The translations under genes and the position numbers were made by a program. This document shows, piece by piece, positions 1-6,935 of a stretch of DNA of 35,229 nt; the first letter of the stretch is position 1, and each line of letters opens with the position of its first letter. The DNA is taken from contig CAAENA010000043.1 of the NCBI GenBank assembly GCA_900757205.1, forward strand, positions 1-35,229, in the 5' to 3' direction. The stretch is from an uncultured Collinsella sp. (GTDB lineage Bacteria; Actinomycetota; Coriobacteriia; Coriobacteriales; Coriobacteriaceae). The notes below the pieces were generated by a model that worked only from the letters and a program-made list of their open reading frames with translations, did no database searches and was not told where the DNA came from.

Positions 1-42
1 AAGGAGACCGTCGTTCGCTCGTTCACGATTGAGATTCTGTAA
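1..42 (+). CDS. 3' end of a LacX-like aldose 1-epimerase (partial)
   Basis: The first 14 codons read KETVVRSFTIEIL and a stop. This matches the C-terminus of the complete LacX at 18769-19650, which ends GETVTRGFEIEIL. In both places the next gene is lacC, 59 bp downstream here and 53 bp downstream there. I therefore read this as the tail of a second lacX whose body lies outside the window. Only the tail is visible, so the activity of the encoded protein cannot be judged. Confidence 0.75.
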   Translation, partial: KETVVRSFTIEIL

Positions 43-101
43 TTCCGTTTTGTCGACTCGTATCGCGAGGCACAAGGAGCCTGCGAGATAAGGAGCTAAA
101 A

Positions 102-1037
102 ATGATCCTCACCGTTACGATGAACCCGTCCGTCGATACACGCTATCAGCTCGATGAGCTCATTATCGACGACGTTAACCGTGTGACGCCCGAAAAGACC
201 GCCGGCGGCAAGGGTCTCAACGTGGCCCGTGTACTGGGTCAGCTGGGCGACGACGTTGTGGCAACCGGTCTACTCGGCGGCCACATGGGCGCCTACATGG
301 CCGAGCTCATGGATGCCAACGGCATTAAGAATGATTTTGTACCCATCAAGGGCGAGACTCGCATTTGCCTTAACATCCTCCACGCCGGCAACCAGACCGA
401 GCTACTCGAGAGCGGCCCGACGATTGCCCCCGAGGAGCTCGATGCCTTTACCGCCAAGTTCGCCGAGCTTGCGAGCAAGGCCGCTGTCGTTACCATCTCG
501 GGTTCGCTGCCCCGTGGTGTCGAGGCAGGCTACTACGCCAAGATCACGGGTATTGCCGAGAACGCCGGCGCCAAGGTGCTGCTCGATACCTCGGGTGCTT
601 CGCTCGAGGCCGCCCTTAAGTCCGAAATTAAGCCCGAGCTGGTCAAGCCTAACCTGACCGAGATTAACGGCCTTCTGGGCACGAGCTTTACCACCGACGA
701 TGTGGACGAGCTCCGCGCCGCGCTCGCCTCTGATGCCCGCTTCTCCGATATCCCCTGGGTCGTCGTGTCCATGGGCGCTGCCGGCTCCGTGGGCTTCCAT
801 AATGGCCGTGCATTCCGCGCCAAGACCCCCGATATCCCCGCCGTTAACGCTACGGGCTCTGGCGATTCGACCATTGCCGGCTTCGCGCATGCGATTGCTG
901 CTGGCGCGGATGACGAGACGGTGCTGCGTACCGCCAACACCTGCGGCAAGCTCAATGCCATGGATCCCATGACTGGCCACTTGGTTATGGATCGTTGGGA
1001 CGAGGTTTACAACGGCGTTGTCGTGACCGAGCTGTAG
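102..1037 (+). CDS. lacC: Tagatose-6-phosphate kinase (LacC/PfkB family), copy 1
   Basis: A 311-residue PfkB-family sugar-phosphate kinase, the usual LacC length, which phosphorylates tagatose-6-phosphate to tagatose-1,6-bisphosphate using ATP in the cytoplasm. The N-terminal substrate-binding GGKGLN is at residues 35-40. GSLPRG is at 134-139, and the C-terminal PfkB signature NATGSGD is at 249-255, with D255 the expected catalytic base. The ATG follows an AAGGAG ribosome site. By my count it differs from copy 2 (19704-20639) at 42 of 311 positions, about 86% identity with no gaps, so the two are paralogues. It follows a lacX tail, as copy 2 follows lacX. Within the PfkB family, 1-phosphofructokinase is the main alternative, but the lac context of copy 2 favours LacC. 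Confidence 0.88.
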   Translation: MILTVTMNPSVDTRYQLDELIIDDVNRVTPEKTAGGKGLNVARVLGQLGDDVVATGLLGGHMGAYMAELMDANGIKNDFVPIKGETRICLNILHAGNQTELLESGPTIAPEELDAFTAKFAELASKAAVVTISGSLPRGVEAGYYAKITGIAENAGAKVLLDTSGASLEAALKSEIKPELVKPNLTEINGLLGTSFTTDDVDELRAALASDARFSDIPWVVVSMGAAGSVGFHNGRAFRAKTPDIPAVNATGSGDSTIAGFAHAIAAGADDETVLRTANTCGKLNAMDPMTGHLVMDRWDEVYNGVVVTEL

Positions 1038-1098
1038 GAGCTTGTGCGCCGCCCCCGGCATCGGTTGCTTGCTTGTGGTTAGAGTTGACGGCAAGTGC

Positions 1099-1209
1099 GG
1101 TAGCATTATGCCGGGGCGCGACGCCGATGCTGTCGTGTTCAATCCCGACCTTACCCTGGTCGAGACGTATGTGGGTGGCAACAGCGTCGGTAATGCATTT
1201 ACCGAGTAG
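1099..1209 (+). pseudogene. Possible C-terminal remnant of an amidohydrolase (NagA-like)
   Basis: The gap between lacC and the next gene carries an open stretch that reads GSIMPGRDADAVVFNPDLTL followed by VETYVGG and about ten more residues to a TAG. This resembles the end of N-acetylglucosamine-6-phosphate deacetylases and related amidohydrolases, where a G-x-D-A-D-x-V-x-x-D strand leads into a T-x-V-x-G turn. No other part of such a protein is present, and upstream codons in the frame do not look coding. It is probably debris of a deleted gene. An ATG-started peptide of 33 residues (1108-1209) is possible but has no clear ribosome site. Confidence 0.45.
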
Positions 1210-1241
1210 CTGCCAAATAAACGATCCGAGAGGGGATTTAG

Positions 1242-1715
1242 ATGATTTACGGTGCATTGGGCGATATCGAGGAATACCGCGGAATGCTCAAGGGCCTCGA
1301 CGTGCTGATCGACTGGCTCGAGGAGAACGACCCGGCACAGCTCGAGGTCGGCAGCCATCCGATTTTGGGTGAGAAGGTCTTTGCGAACGTCATGTCTCCC
1401 ACGACGCGTCCCGAGGCTGAGGCTCACTATGAGACGCATCAGCGCTATCACGACCTGCAGATCGACGTCGAGGGTCGCGAGGCCTTCAAGGTCGCTACGG
1501 GCAGCCTGACGCTGGTCCAGGAGTTTGACGAGAAGGACGACTATGATCTGGTCGATTCCGACGCCTCGATCGCCGGCGATCTTGCCGACGACAAATTCGC
1601 GCTGTTCGTTGCCGGCGAGCCCCACATGCCCACGCTCGAGTTCCCGGGCGATGGCGCACAGCCGGTCAAGAAGATCTGCTTTAAGTTGCTTGCCGACGCC
1701 TACTGGGAGGAGTAG
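1242..1715 (+). CDS. YhcH/YjgK/YiaL family protein (NanQ/EbgC-like)
   Basis: A 157-residue single-domain protein of the YhcH/YjgK/YiaL (DUF386) family. These are cupin-like proteins that include the sialic-acid anomerase NanQ and EbgC, the beta subunit of the Ebg beta-galactosidase. The family signatures are visible: E-x-H-x-x-Y-H-D-L-Q around residues 62-75, and the C-terminal F-V-A-G-E-P-H-M-P around 126-134, whose Glu and His residues contribute to metal binding in the family. A GAGAGGGGA ribosome site precedes the ATG. An anomerase-type role on an amino sugar or galactose is inferred from the family. The NagA-like debris just upstream would fit an amino-sugar cluster that has been lost. 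Confidence 0.8.
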   Translation: MIYGALGDIEEYRGMLKGLDVLIDWLEENDPAQLEVGSHPILGEKVFANVMSPTTRPEAEAHYETHQRYHDLQIDVEGREAFKVATGSLTLVQEFDEKDDYDLVDSDASIAGDLADDKFALFVAGEPHMPTLEFPGDGAQPVKKICFKLLADAYWEE

Positions 1716-1749
1716 CGAGCTGCTCGGCTGAGCTGTTCGTCTGATGGCG

Positions 1750-1832
1750 TGATTCCCCTAGGGAAATCACGCTAGGACCCCGCCAAACGGGTTTTCCCTA
1801 GGGAAATCACGTTTGGCGGGGTTTTCTGTTTT
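1750..1832. terminator. Strong terminator with a duplicated inner palindrome
   Basis: An 11-bp GC-rich stem, CCCCGCCAAAC (1778-1788) with GTTTGGCGGGG (1811-1821), is followed by TTTTCTGTTTT and should stop the upstream plus-strand gene. The 15-bp word CCCTAGGGAAATCAC occurs twice, at 1756-1770 and 1796-1810. The first copy lies in its own near-palindrome (1749-1770) and the second fills the terminator loop. The next gene is convergent. Confidence 0.85.
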
Positions 1833-1849
1833 GAATAGGGAAGCCTCAT

Positions 1850-2215
1850 TTATTTGCGAAGAACATCGGCTAGCCGCAGGATTGAAATCATCGACCGATA
1901 AGTGAGTTCCACTTTTTCGCCCGCAAGCAGTCGTTTCGAGCCAATCTCATCTAGCCCCACAAGCCGAGAAAACAGCGGGCCGCTCATCGTGCCCTCGTCA
2001 ATTGATTCCCTTATGGTCTTCAAAACGTCCGTATCATGAAGCGATGCCGAGCTGTAGGGGGCAACACGAGCGGAACTCTCAATTAACGACGAGACAAAAG
2101 GATGGAGATGCTTTGGACATAGTCCATCAAACACCACATCCCCATTGTCGTTCGAGCCGACCAGGCGCCAAGTATAATGATCGACCCAGTCATCCCCGTC
2201 GTATATGGCGTTCAT
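1850..2215 (-). CDS. Hypothetical protein, 121 aa
   Basis: I do not recognise this family. The frame is open up to 2305, but the ATG at 2215 is the better start: GGGAAG lies six bases before it, and the longer version would run into the upstream gene that ends at 2230. The protein is mixed charged and hydrophobic, with no signal peptide or clear membrane segment. It contains one Cys and an acidic N-terminus beginning MNAIYDGDDWVDHY. It lies 14 bp downstream of a secreted-protein gene and is probably cotranscribed with it. Both genes are lower in GC than their neighbours, which suggests a transferred cassette. Confidence 0.55.
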   Translation of the reverse strand: MNAIYDGDDWVDHYTWRLVGSNDNGDVVFDGLCPKHLHPFVSSLIESSARVAPYSSASLHDTDVLKTIRESIDEGTMSGPLFSRLVGLDEIGSKRLLAGEKVELTYRSMISILRLADVLRK

Positions 2216-2229
2216 GAGCAACTTCCCGT

Positions 2230-2739
2230 CTAGAGAGAGAAACCTATTTGGACATCGGGGCGCAAGACCGCAATCCATATCGGGCCTGCAGCAGCTCCAA
2301 CCCAACGCACCACATAGGTTCCCTTTCGTACATGTGTATCAATCTGCCCCGAAATGCCGGTGAATGCAATTCCAGACCCGTTTGTCGGATAGCAATCGAC
2401 GTATTTTTGTTTTCCGCTCACAACCTTGTATAGATATATCGTTCCAGCAAAAGAGAAGGGATCGTTCGCAATTTTGTCCGGAAGAACTTGCCACCTCAAA
2501 ATCCCGCTACCAATATGGTCAAGCTTGACCGTTCCGCCGTCCCCCTCAAAAGTGGCAAGGGGATTTACCCAAGACTGAGAGTCGGCATCGCCCTCCTTAG
2601 CAGTTATCAGCAGACTGCCCGTATAAGACTGCTGAGGCTCACCTTCAGGACAGACAGCCTTGGCCCAAGAAGGGCCACTCAGGCAGAACAGTCCGAGCAG
2701 CATCAATACCAACAAAAGAAAACCCTTAGTTCTTTTCAT
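2230..2739 (-). CDS. Secreted hypothetical protein with signal peptide
   Basis: The 169-residue product begins MKRTKGFLLLVLMLLGLFCL, a basic N-region followed by a hydrophobic core, and GPSWA-KA supplies a likely signal peptidase I site near residue 27. The Cys in the core is preceded by LGLF, which is a poor lipobox, so a lipoprotein is less likely. The mature part is about 140 residues, rich in Gly, Val and aromatic residues, with two Cys; it looks like a small beta-rich extracellular domain of unknown function. GGGGAT lies six bases before the ATG. It is the upstream partner of the gene at 1850-2215. Confidence 0.6.
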   Translation of the reverse strand: MKRTKGFLLLVLMLLGLFCLSGPSWAKAVCPEGEPQQSYTGSLLITAKEGDADSQSWVNPLATFEGDGGTVKLDHIGSGILRWQVLPDKIANDPFSFAGTIYLYKVVSGKQKYVDCYPTNGSGIAFTGISGQIDTHVRKGTYVVRWVGAAAGPIWIAVLRPDVQIGFSL

Positions 2740-2960
2740 CTATATCCCCAACGTCTCTCGACATTTGTATATCGTGACTATTTTAGATCTATATGGCCAA
2801 TTCGAGCCCTCACCATGGCAATTGTTGCAGCTGGGTTTCTTTTCATTAAGATTTCACTTTGGTAAATCCCCGCCCCTAAGCATTAAACCCGAAGTCCACC
2901 GAGTGGGCCGCTGTTGACGTGGCGATGCTTGGATTGGCGCGCACGCACTCAAAATCGGCA

Positions 2961-2985
2961 ACAAAAAAGCCGCCCGAAGGCGGCT
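2961..2985 (-). terminator. Terminator of tRNA-Thr
   Basis: On the minus strand AGCCGCC, a TTCG tetraloop and GGCGGCT are followed by a T run (2962-2967 on the plus strand are A). It starts just past the 3' end of the tRNA. Confidence 0.85.
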
Positions 2986-2996
2986 ATCTTGAGCAA

Positions 2997-3072
2997 TGGA
3001 GCCAGCGACCGGGCTCGAACCGGTGACCCCCGCTTTACGAGAGCGGTGCTCTACCAACTGAGCTACGCTGGC
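2997..3072 (-). tRNA. tRNA-Thr, anticodon CGT
   Basis: The minus strand folds as a full cloverleaf. The acceptor is GCCAGCG/CGCTGGC, the D arm is GCTC-AGTTGGTA-GAGC, the anticodon arm is CCGCT-CTCGTAA-AGCGG with anticodon CGT (reads ACG), and the T arm is ACCGG-TTCGAGC-CCGGT. The discriminator is T, and the CCA end is encoded at 2997-2999. Confidence 0.97.
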
Positions 3073-3111
3073 GGCCATGTGATGACGCAACTGAGGCGTC
3101 AACGGCTGTCT

Positions 3112-3140
3112 ATGATACGGGACATCGCAAATCCGCGCAA
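3112..3140 (-). promoter_or_regulatory. Likely promoter of tRNA-Thr
   Basis: On the minus strand TTGCGC (3140-3135) is separated by exactly 17 bp from TATCAT (3117-3112). Transcription would begin about 30 bases before the tRNA. This is a consensus-like sigma-70 pair inferred by eye. Confidence 0.55.
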
Positions 3141-3279
3141 GGGTTCTGGCAGCTTTTCTCACTTTTCATGCACTAATATTGAAGGCGTGATGTCTGCGAC
3201 GCCTCTTTGGTGCTTGACCTGCTGTCGAGTCAGCTGCCGGCATCCTGTTCGTATGGATGCCGAACGAAACGAGGCGGCG

Positions 3280-3762
3280 ATGGCCCAGCCCAAGATTCTC
3301 CTTACGCGTATCGATGATCGCTTTATCTATGGGCAAGATGTTGAGCTGTGGAACGAAGTCGCAGGCACTAACCTTGTCCTGGTCGTCAACGACGAGATTG
3401 CGGCTGATTCGCGCAAGTGGGCGCCTATGAGGGTCGCGGCGCCCAAGGGCGTGTGGACGCGGTTTTTCTCGGTGCAAAGGACCATCGACATCATTCATAC
3501 CGCAACGCCGCGCCAATTGATCTTGATTATGGTTGCCTCGCCTGTCGACGCGCTGGCTCTGGTTAAGGGCGGGGTGCCCATCACCAAGATCAGCGTCGGC
3601 CATATGCGTGCGGGGGAGGGCAAGCGTTCCGTGACGCCTGCAGTCGCCATAGACGATGCGGACGTTGCCGCCTTCAAAGAGCTGCAAGAGCTCGGCATAG
3701 AGCTGGAAATCCGCTATCTCCCCAGCTCCGACCCCGATTCCATCGAGAACCTGCTCGCGTGA
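3280..3762 (+). CDS. Orphan PTS mannose/sorbose-type IIB homologue lacking the active-site His
   Basis: A 160-residue protein of the mannose/fructose/sorbose PTS IIB family. The family hallmark R-I-D-D-R-x-I-H-G-Q near the N-terminus is R-I-D-D-R-F-I-Y-G-Q here, with Tyr17 (codon TAT, 3328-3330) where the phosphorylated His should be. The rest of the fold appears intact and the length is normal. I chose the ATG at 3280 because GAGG lies just upstream; an in-frame ATG at 3253 has no ribosome site. No IIA, IIC or IID gene lies nearby. It probably cannot relay phosphate in the usual way, so a regulatory or binding role is possible, as is early decay. Confidence 0.85.
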   Translation: MAQPKILLTRIDDRFIYGQDVELWNEVAGTNLVLVVNDEIAADSRKWAPMRVAAPKGVWTRFFSVQRTIDIIHTATPRQLILIMVASPVDALALVKGGVPITKISVGHMRAGEGKRSVTPAVAIDDADVAAFKELQELGIELEIRYLPSSDPDSIENLLA

Positions 3763-3838
3763 TTGCCTGGGGGCGGAGGAAAACGGATCGTATTTTCCCG
3801 TGGAGGAGCGGCGAGATACCCTCGGCCAGGAATTGGGG

Positions 3839-3970
3839 CCATCTACTACTTTTGGTCGCTTACCTCGAAGCACGATGAAAATCGCAATATTAAAACTGCA
3901 GGTAGCGAACGTGCAATTTTTGAAAATAGGGGCGTATGGTCAGGGGTGCGGGAGTAAAAGTAGTAGATGG
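3839..3970. repeat. 132-bp MITE-like inverted-repeat element
   Basis: A perfect 15-bp inverted repeat, CCATCTACTACTTTT (3839-3853) and its complement (3956-3970), bounds 132 bp without a gene. A second, weaker pair lies inside, with AAAATCGCA against TGCAATTTT. The 3763-3838 stretch before it shows nothing I can name. Confidence 0.6.
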
Positions 3971-4025
3971 GCGCAATCTGTAGCGCGCCGATTTCAGGCA
4001 TGTTGGCGCATGTGTCGGAGCTATG

Positions 4026-4069
4026 AAAAGAGTGTCCCTTTCGACTAGTCTTTTAGAACGTCAATGACT
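4026..4069 (+). repeat. Dispersed repeat, left copy flanking the DUF4143 gene
   Basis: AAAGAGTGTCCC, then CGACTAGTC, TTTAG, AACGTC and AATGACT occur here in the same order and orientation as at 5563-5609. This copy has lost a few bases. The same family appears as a clean palindrome at 20733-20788. Confidence 0.7.
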
Positions 4070-4109
4070 GCACCACAGCTTAAGCCGTTCGCAAAAATGG
4101 CTCCTAAAT

Positions 4110-4201
4110 CTGTTTCGTTAATTGAATTTCGTAAATATGGTTAATCACAGAACCGAAATTTGGTTAAATGTAAACTGTAAATTAAGTTAAACGCGCTGGT
4201 A
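4110..4201 (+). promoter_or_regulatory. Four phased GTTAA repeats (23-bp period) before the ATPase gene
   Basis: AAATATGGTTAA (4133), AAATTTGGTTAA (4156) and AAATTAAGTTAA (4179) start exactly 23 bp apart. A weaker fourth unit, ending CGTTAA at 4116-4121, keeps the same phase. The last unit ends a few bases before the start codon. The block is AT-rich in a GC-rich window. It is probably a protein-binding array covering the promoter. Confidence 0.65.
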
Positions 4202-4204
4202 GCA

Positions 4205-5482
4205 ATGGTGATAAATATGCCAAAAAAGTACTACACTAGAATTGTCGAAAATGAGCTCGACCAGCTGCTGGGTATATTCGGTGCCGTTCTCATCGAAGGA
4301 CCGAAATGGTGTGGAAAGACGACCACGGCCGAGACCCGTGCGGCGTCCAGGCTCCTTCTCATGGACCCGTCCCGCAACTTCGAGAATCGCTTACGCGCCG
4401 AGACGGATCCGGCTCTTGCCGTTTCCGGCGAGGTGCCGCGGCTGATTGACGAGTGGCAGGAGGTTCCGAAACTCTGGGACGCGGCGCGGTTTGAGTGCGA
4501 CAACCGCGGCGGTGAGCCTGGCCAATTCATATTTACGGGATCGGCAACACCGCGAGACGACGAACGCCCGATGCACAGCGGCGCTGGAAGATTCACCAAA
4601 CTGCGCATGGACACCATGACGCTTTTCGAACTCGGGAAATCCAGCGGTGCGGTTAAGCTATCGGGCATTATTTCTGGCGAAAAGTTCAATGGAGCTTTCG
4701 GGTCGCTGGATTCTGCCTCGATTGCCGAGTGCGTTGTTCGCGGTGGATGGCCCGCCGCGGTCGGACACGATGCGCGGGCGGCGTCCGCGATGGCCAAACG
4801 CTACATCGGCATAGTCGCCGAAGAAGATTTATCTCGTGTCGACGGCTCTCGCCGCGACCCTGAGAAGGTCAAAGCCGTCATCGAATCGCTTGCGCGCAAT
4901 GAATCCACTTTGGCGACACTCAAGACGCTCGTAGCCGATCTTGGCGGAGAGGTGTCGAGACAGACGGCGGCATCATATATATCTCTTCTTGCTCGGGTTA
5001 GTTTCGTTCGCGATATTCCCGCGTGGAACCCTGCAATGAGATCTCCGGTGCATTTAAGAGACTCAAAGAAGCATCACCTCGCCGACCCGTCGCTGGCGGC
5101 CGCCGCACTCGGGGCGACCCCGGAGACACTACTGCTAGATTTCAAGACGCTCGGACTGCTTTTTGAATCGCTGGTGCTTCATGATTTGTGGGTTTATGCG
5201 CGAGCAAACGGAATGGGCCTCTATCACTATCATGATTCTCGCGATCTAGAAGTCGATGCGGTCATTGCGGCTCCCGGCGGAACGTGGATTCCGGTCGAAG
5301 TTAAACTCAGCTCTGCTCAAATCGAAGAGGCGTCTGACAGCCTTGTTGCTGTCGAGAAACGCATGGTTGCCGCCGGAAACAACCCGCCGGTTTCGAAAGT
5401 CGTGATCATCGGGTTTGGTTCGCAAGCCTATGTTACCGAGCGTGACGTCCAAGTTGTTCCGCTGGATGTTCTCGCGCCGTAA
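4205..5482 (+). CDS. AAA-family ATPase with C-terminal DUF4143 (PD-(D/E)xK-like) domain, copy 1
   Basis: A 425-residue protein of the AAA_14/DUF4143 family. Walker A GPKWCGKT is at residues 32-39 and Walker B RLIDE at 79-83. A middle helical region is followed by the C-terminal domain with E-V-D (349-351) and V-E-V-K (364-367), a nuclease-fold signature. The cellular role of this family is not established; members are often carried singly on islands. The start is not certain: the ATG at 4205 and the ATG at 4217 (MPKKYY) both have weak ribosome sites. The gene stands alone, preceded by a phased repeat array and bracketed by direct repeats at 4026-4069 and 5563-5609. It shares architecture but not close sequence with the gene at 8585-9955. 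Confidence 0.85.
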   Translation: MVINMPKKYYTRIVENELDQLLGIFGAVLIEGPKWCGKTTTAETRAASRLLLMDPSRNFENRLRAETDPALAVSGEVPRLIDEWQEVPKLWDAARFECDNRGGEPGQFIFTGSATPRDDERPMHSGAGRFTKLRMDTMTLFELGKSSGAVKLSGIISGEKFNGAFGSLDSASIAECVVRGGWPAAVGHDARAASAMAKRYIGIVAEEDLSRVDGSRRDPEKVKAVIESLARNESTLATLKTLVADLGGEVSRQTAASYISLLARVSFVRDIPAWNPAMRSPVHLRDSKKHHLADPSLAAAALGATPETLLLDFKTLGLLFESLVLHDLWVYARANGMGLYHYHDSRDLEVDAVIAAPGGTWIPVEVKLSSAQIEEASDSLVAVEKRMVAAGNNPPVSKVVIIGFGSQAYVTERDVQVVPLDVLAP

Positions 5483-5562
5483 CGCGACGGTCGAAGCGGG
5501 ACGGACGCCACCATTGCGCGCGAGGACACGGCATCATCGATGATGCGGCGGCCACATTCGGC

Positions 5563-5609
5563 AAAGAGTGTCCCCAACGACTAGTCGTTTAGGAACGTCC
5601 CCAATGACT
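5563..5609 (+). repeat. Dispersed repeat, right copy flanking the DUF4143 gene
   Basis: The direct-repeat partner of 4026-4069: AAAGAGTGTCCCC, CGACTAGTCGTTTAGGAACG, TCCCCAATGACT. It contains the GACTAGTC core and the AACGTCCCCAAT arm that also form the palindrome at 20733-20788. Confidence 0.7.
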
Positions 5610-5625
5610 AGGTAGAAAAACGCCC

Positions 5626-5658
5626 GCTGGCGGTGGTGCCGGCGGGCGCTGCTGTGCG
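5626..5658 (-). terminator. Terminator of galM
   Basis: On the minus strand CGCCCGC (5658-5652) pairs with GCGGGCG (5637-5631), with further pairing inward, and is followed by TTTTT (5630-5626). It lies directly after the galM stop codon. Confidence 0.8.
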
Positions 5659-5676
5659 ATATGTCGCGTTGCGGGC

Positions 5677-6729
5677 TTAGTGCCTCATAAAGTGGTACTC
5701 GATCACATTGCTGTAGGGATGGCCCGGGCCCACAATGCCCTGCGGGAACAGCGGCTGGTGCGGCGTGTCGGGGTACATCTCTGCCTCGAGGGCAAAGCCG
5801 GCGCCCCAGCCATAGTTGGCATCGTCCTTGGCGTGCTCGTCGCCCAGCCAGTTGCCGGTGTAGAGCTGCACACCCGGGGCGGTGGTGTAGTAGTCCAGCT
5901 CACGGCCGGTCCACATCTCCTCGACGTGCATCGCGCGGCGCAGATTACGGCCATACTGATAGCCATCGATGCACAGACAGTGATCGTAGCCACGGGCGTG
6001 CTTAATCTGCGGATCGTCGGCCTCCATGCCAGGCGCGACGGGGCGCAGCTCGCGAAAGTCAAACGGCGTGCCCTCGACCGGAGCGATCTCGCCGGTGGGG
6101 ATGTTCTGCTCGTTAATGGGCAGGTAGTGAGCAGCATTAGCAACAAAGAAGTGCTCGCAGTCCATGCCGGCGTTATGGCCGGCAAGGTTAAAGTACGTGT
6201 GGTTGGTCATGGACACGTACGTGGCGCAGTCGCTCTCGCAGCCATACTCGATACGAAAGGCGCCGGTGCGCGTCACGGTAAACACGGCCGTAAAGGTGCG
6301 GTTACCGGGGAGACCCAGCTCGCCATCCTCAAGCGAGGTGGTCATGCGCACGGCGTTGTGGACCTCGTCGAGCTCAACATCCCACACGCGCTTGTGCAGG
6401 CCATGCTCAAGATCGCTGTGCAGGTTATTGGCGCCCTCGTTGGCGGGCAGATGCCAGTCTGTGCCATCGATGGTGATCGTGGCACCCGCAGTGCGGTTTG
6501 CCACGGGGCCGATGGTTGCGCCAAAGCAGGCGGGGTTGTCAAAGTAATCCTCGAGCTTATCGAAGCCTAGCACCACATCTCGCACGTTGCCGGGAATGTC
6601 GGGCACATCGATACCCAGCACGGTGGCGCCATAGTCCATAATGCGAACGCAGATCTCGGGCCCGTTGAGGGTGTAACGATGAACGGGGGTACCGCACGGC
6701 GCGGTGCCGAAAAGCTCGGAAGTGATCAT
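5677..6729 (-). CDS. galM: Galactose mutarotase (aldose 1-epimerase)
   Basis: A 350-residue aldose 1-epimerase that interconverts the alpha and beta anomers of galactose ahead of galactokinase. The catalytic His is in SMTNHTYFNLAGH, and the catalytic Glu is in the C-terminal ALEAEMYPD segment; both are in family-typical places. N-x-L-H-x-D in the first half also fits. I chose the ATG at 6729 because AGGAA lies six bases upstream; the frame extends to 6789 but has no ribosome site there. It is divergent from the DeoR gene at 6936, and the two share a roughly 200-bp control region. It is monocistronic with its own terminator, away from galKT. Confidence 0.93.
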   Translation of the reverse strand: MITSELFGTAPCGTPVHRYTLNGPEICVRIMDYGATVLGIDVPDIPGNVRDVVLGFDKLEDYFDNPACFGATIGPVANRTAGATITIDGTDWHLPANEGANNLHSDLEHGLHKRVWDVELDEVHNAVRMTTSLEDGELGLPGNRTFTAVFTVTRTGAFRIEYGCESDCATYVSMTNHTYFNLAGHNAGMDCEHFFVANAAHYLPINEQNIPTGEIAPVEGTPFDFRELRPVAPGMEADDPQIKHARGYDHCLCIDGYQYGRNLRRAMHVEEMWTGRELDYYTTAPGVQLYTGNWLGDEHAKDDANYGWGAGFALEAEMYPDTPHQPLFPQGIVGPGHPYSNVIEYHFMRH

Positions 6730-6874
6730 TTGGTTCCTAACATCGAGGTATTTCCGACAAACTGTAGCGCGAACAGGCGAGATTATCACTACACCCCACT
6801 AAAGCTGGGGGTATTTTTCTCAAAAAAGTGATGATTGGAGCTGCGCGGGCGTTCATTTTTGACGCGTACGAGTC

Positions 6875-6883
6875 TGATACAAT
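6875..6883 (+). promoter_or_regulatory. Extended -10 promoter for the DeoR gene
   Basis: TG-A-TACAAT is an extended -10 element about 50 bp before the GTG start. A good -35 is not present, as is common for extended -10 promoters. Confidence 0.45.
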
Positions 6884-6935
6884 TTGTTCGTTACTGTTTG
6901 AATGATATGCGCGCAAAGAACGGCGAGGATTCATC

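Noticed and set aside
402..1625. A 407-codon open frame on the minus strand
   Set aside because: It runs opposite lacC and the YhcH gene, both of which have clear family motifs, ribosome sites and lengths. It is an antisense shadow caused by GC-rich codons.
2914..3279. N-terminal extension of the IIB protein
   Set aside because: It would read through the tRNA gene, and the IIB domain begins at the ATG at 3280 with a good ribosome site.
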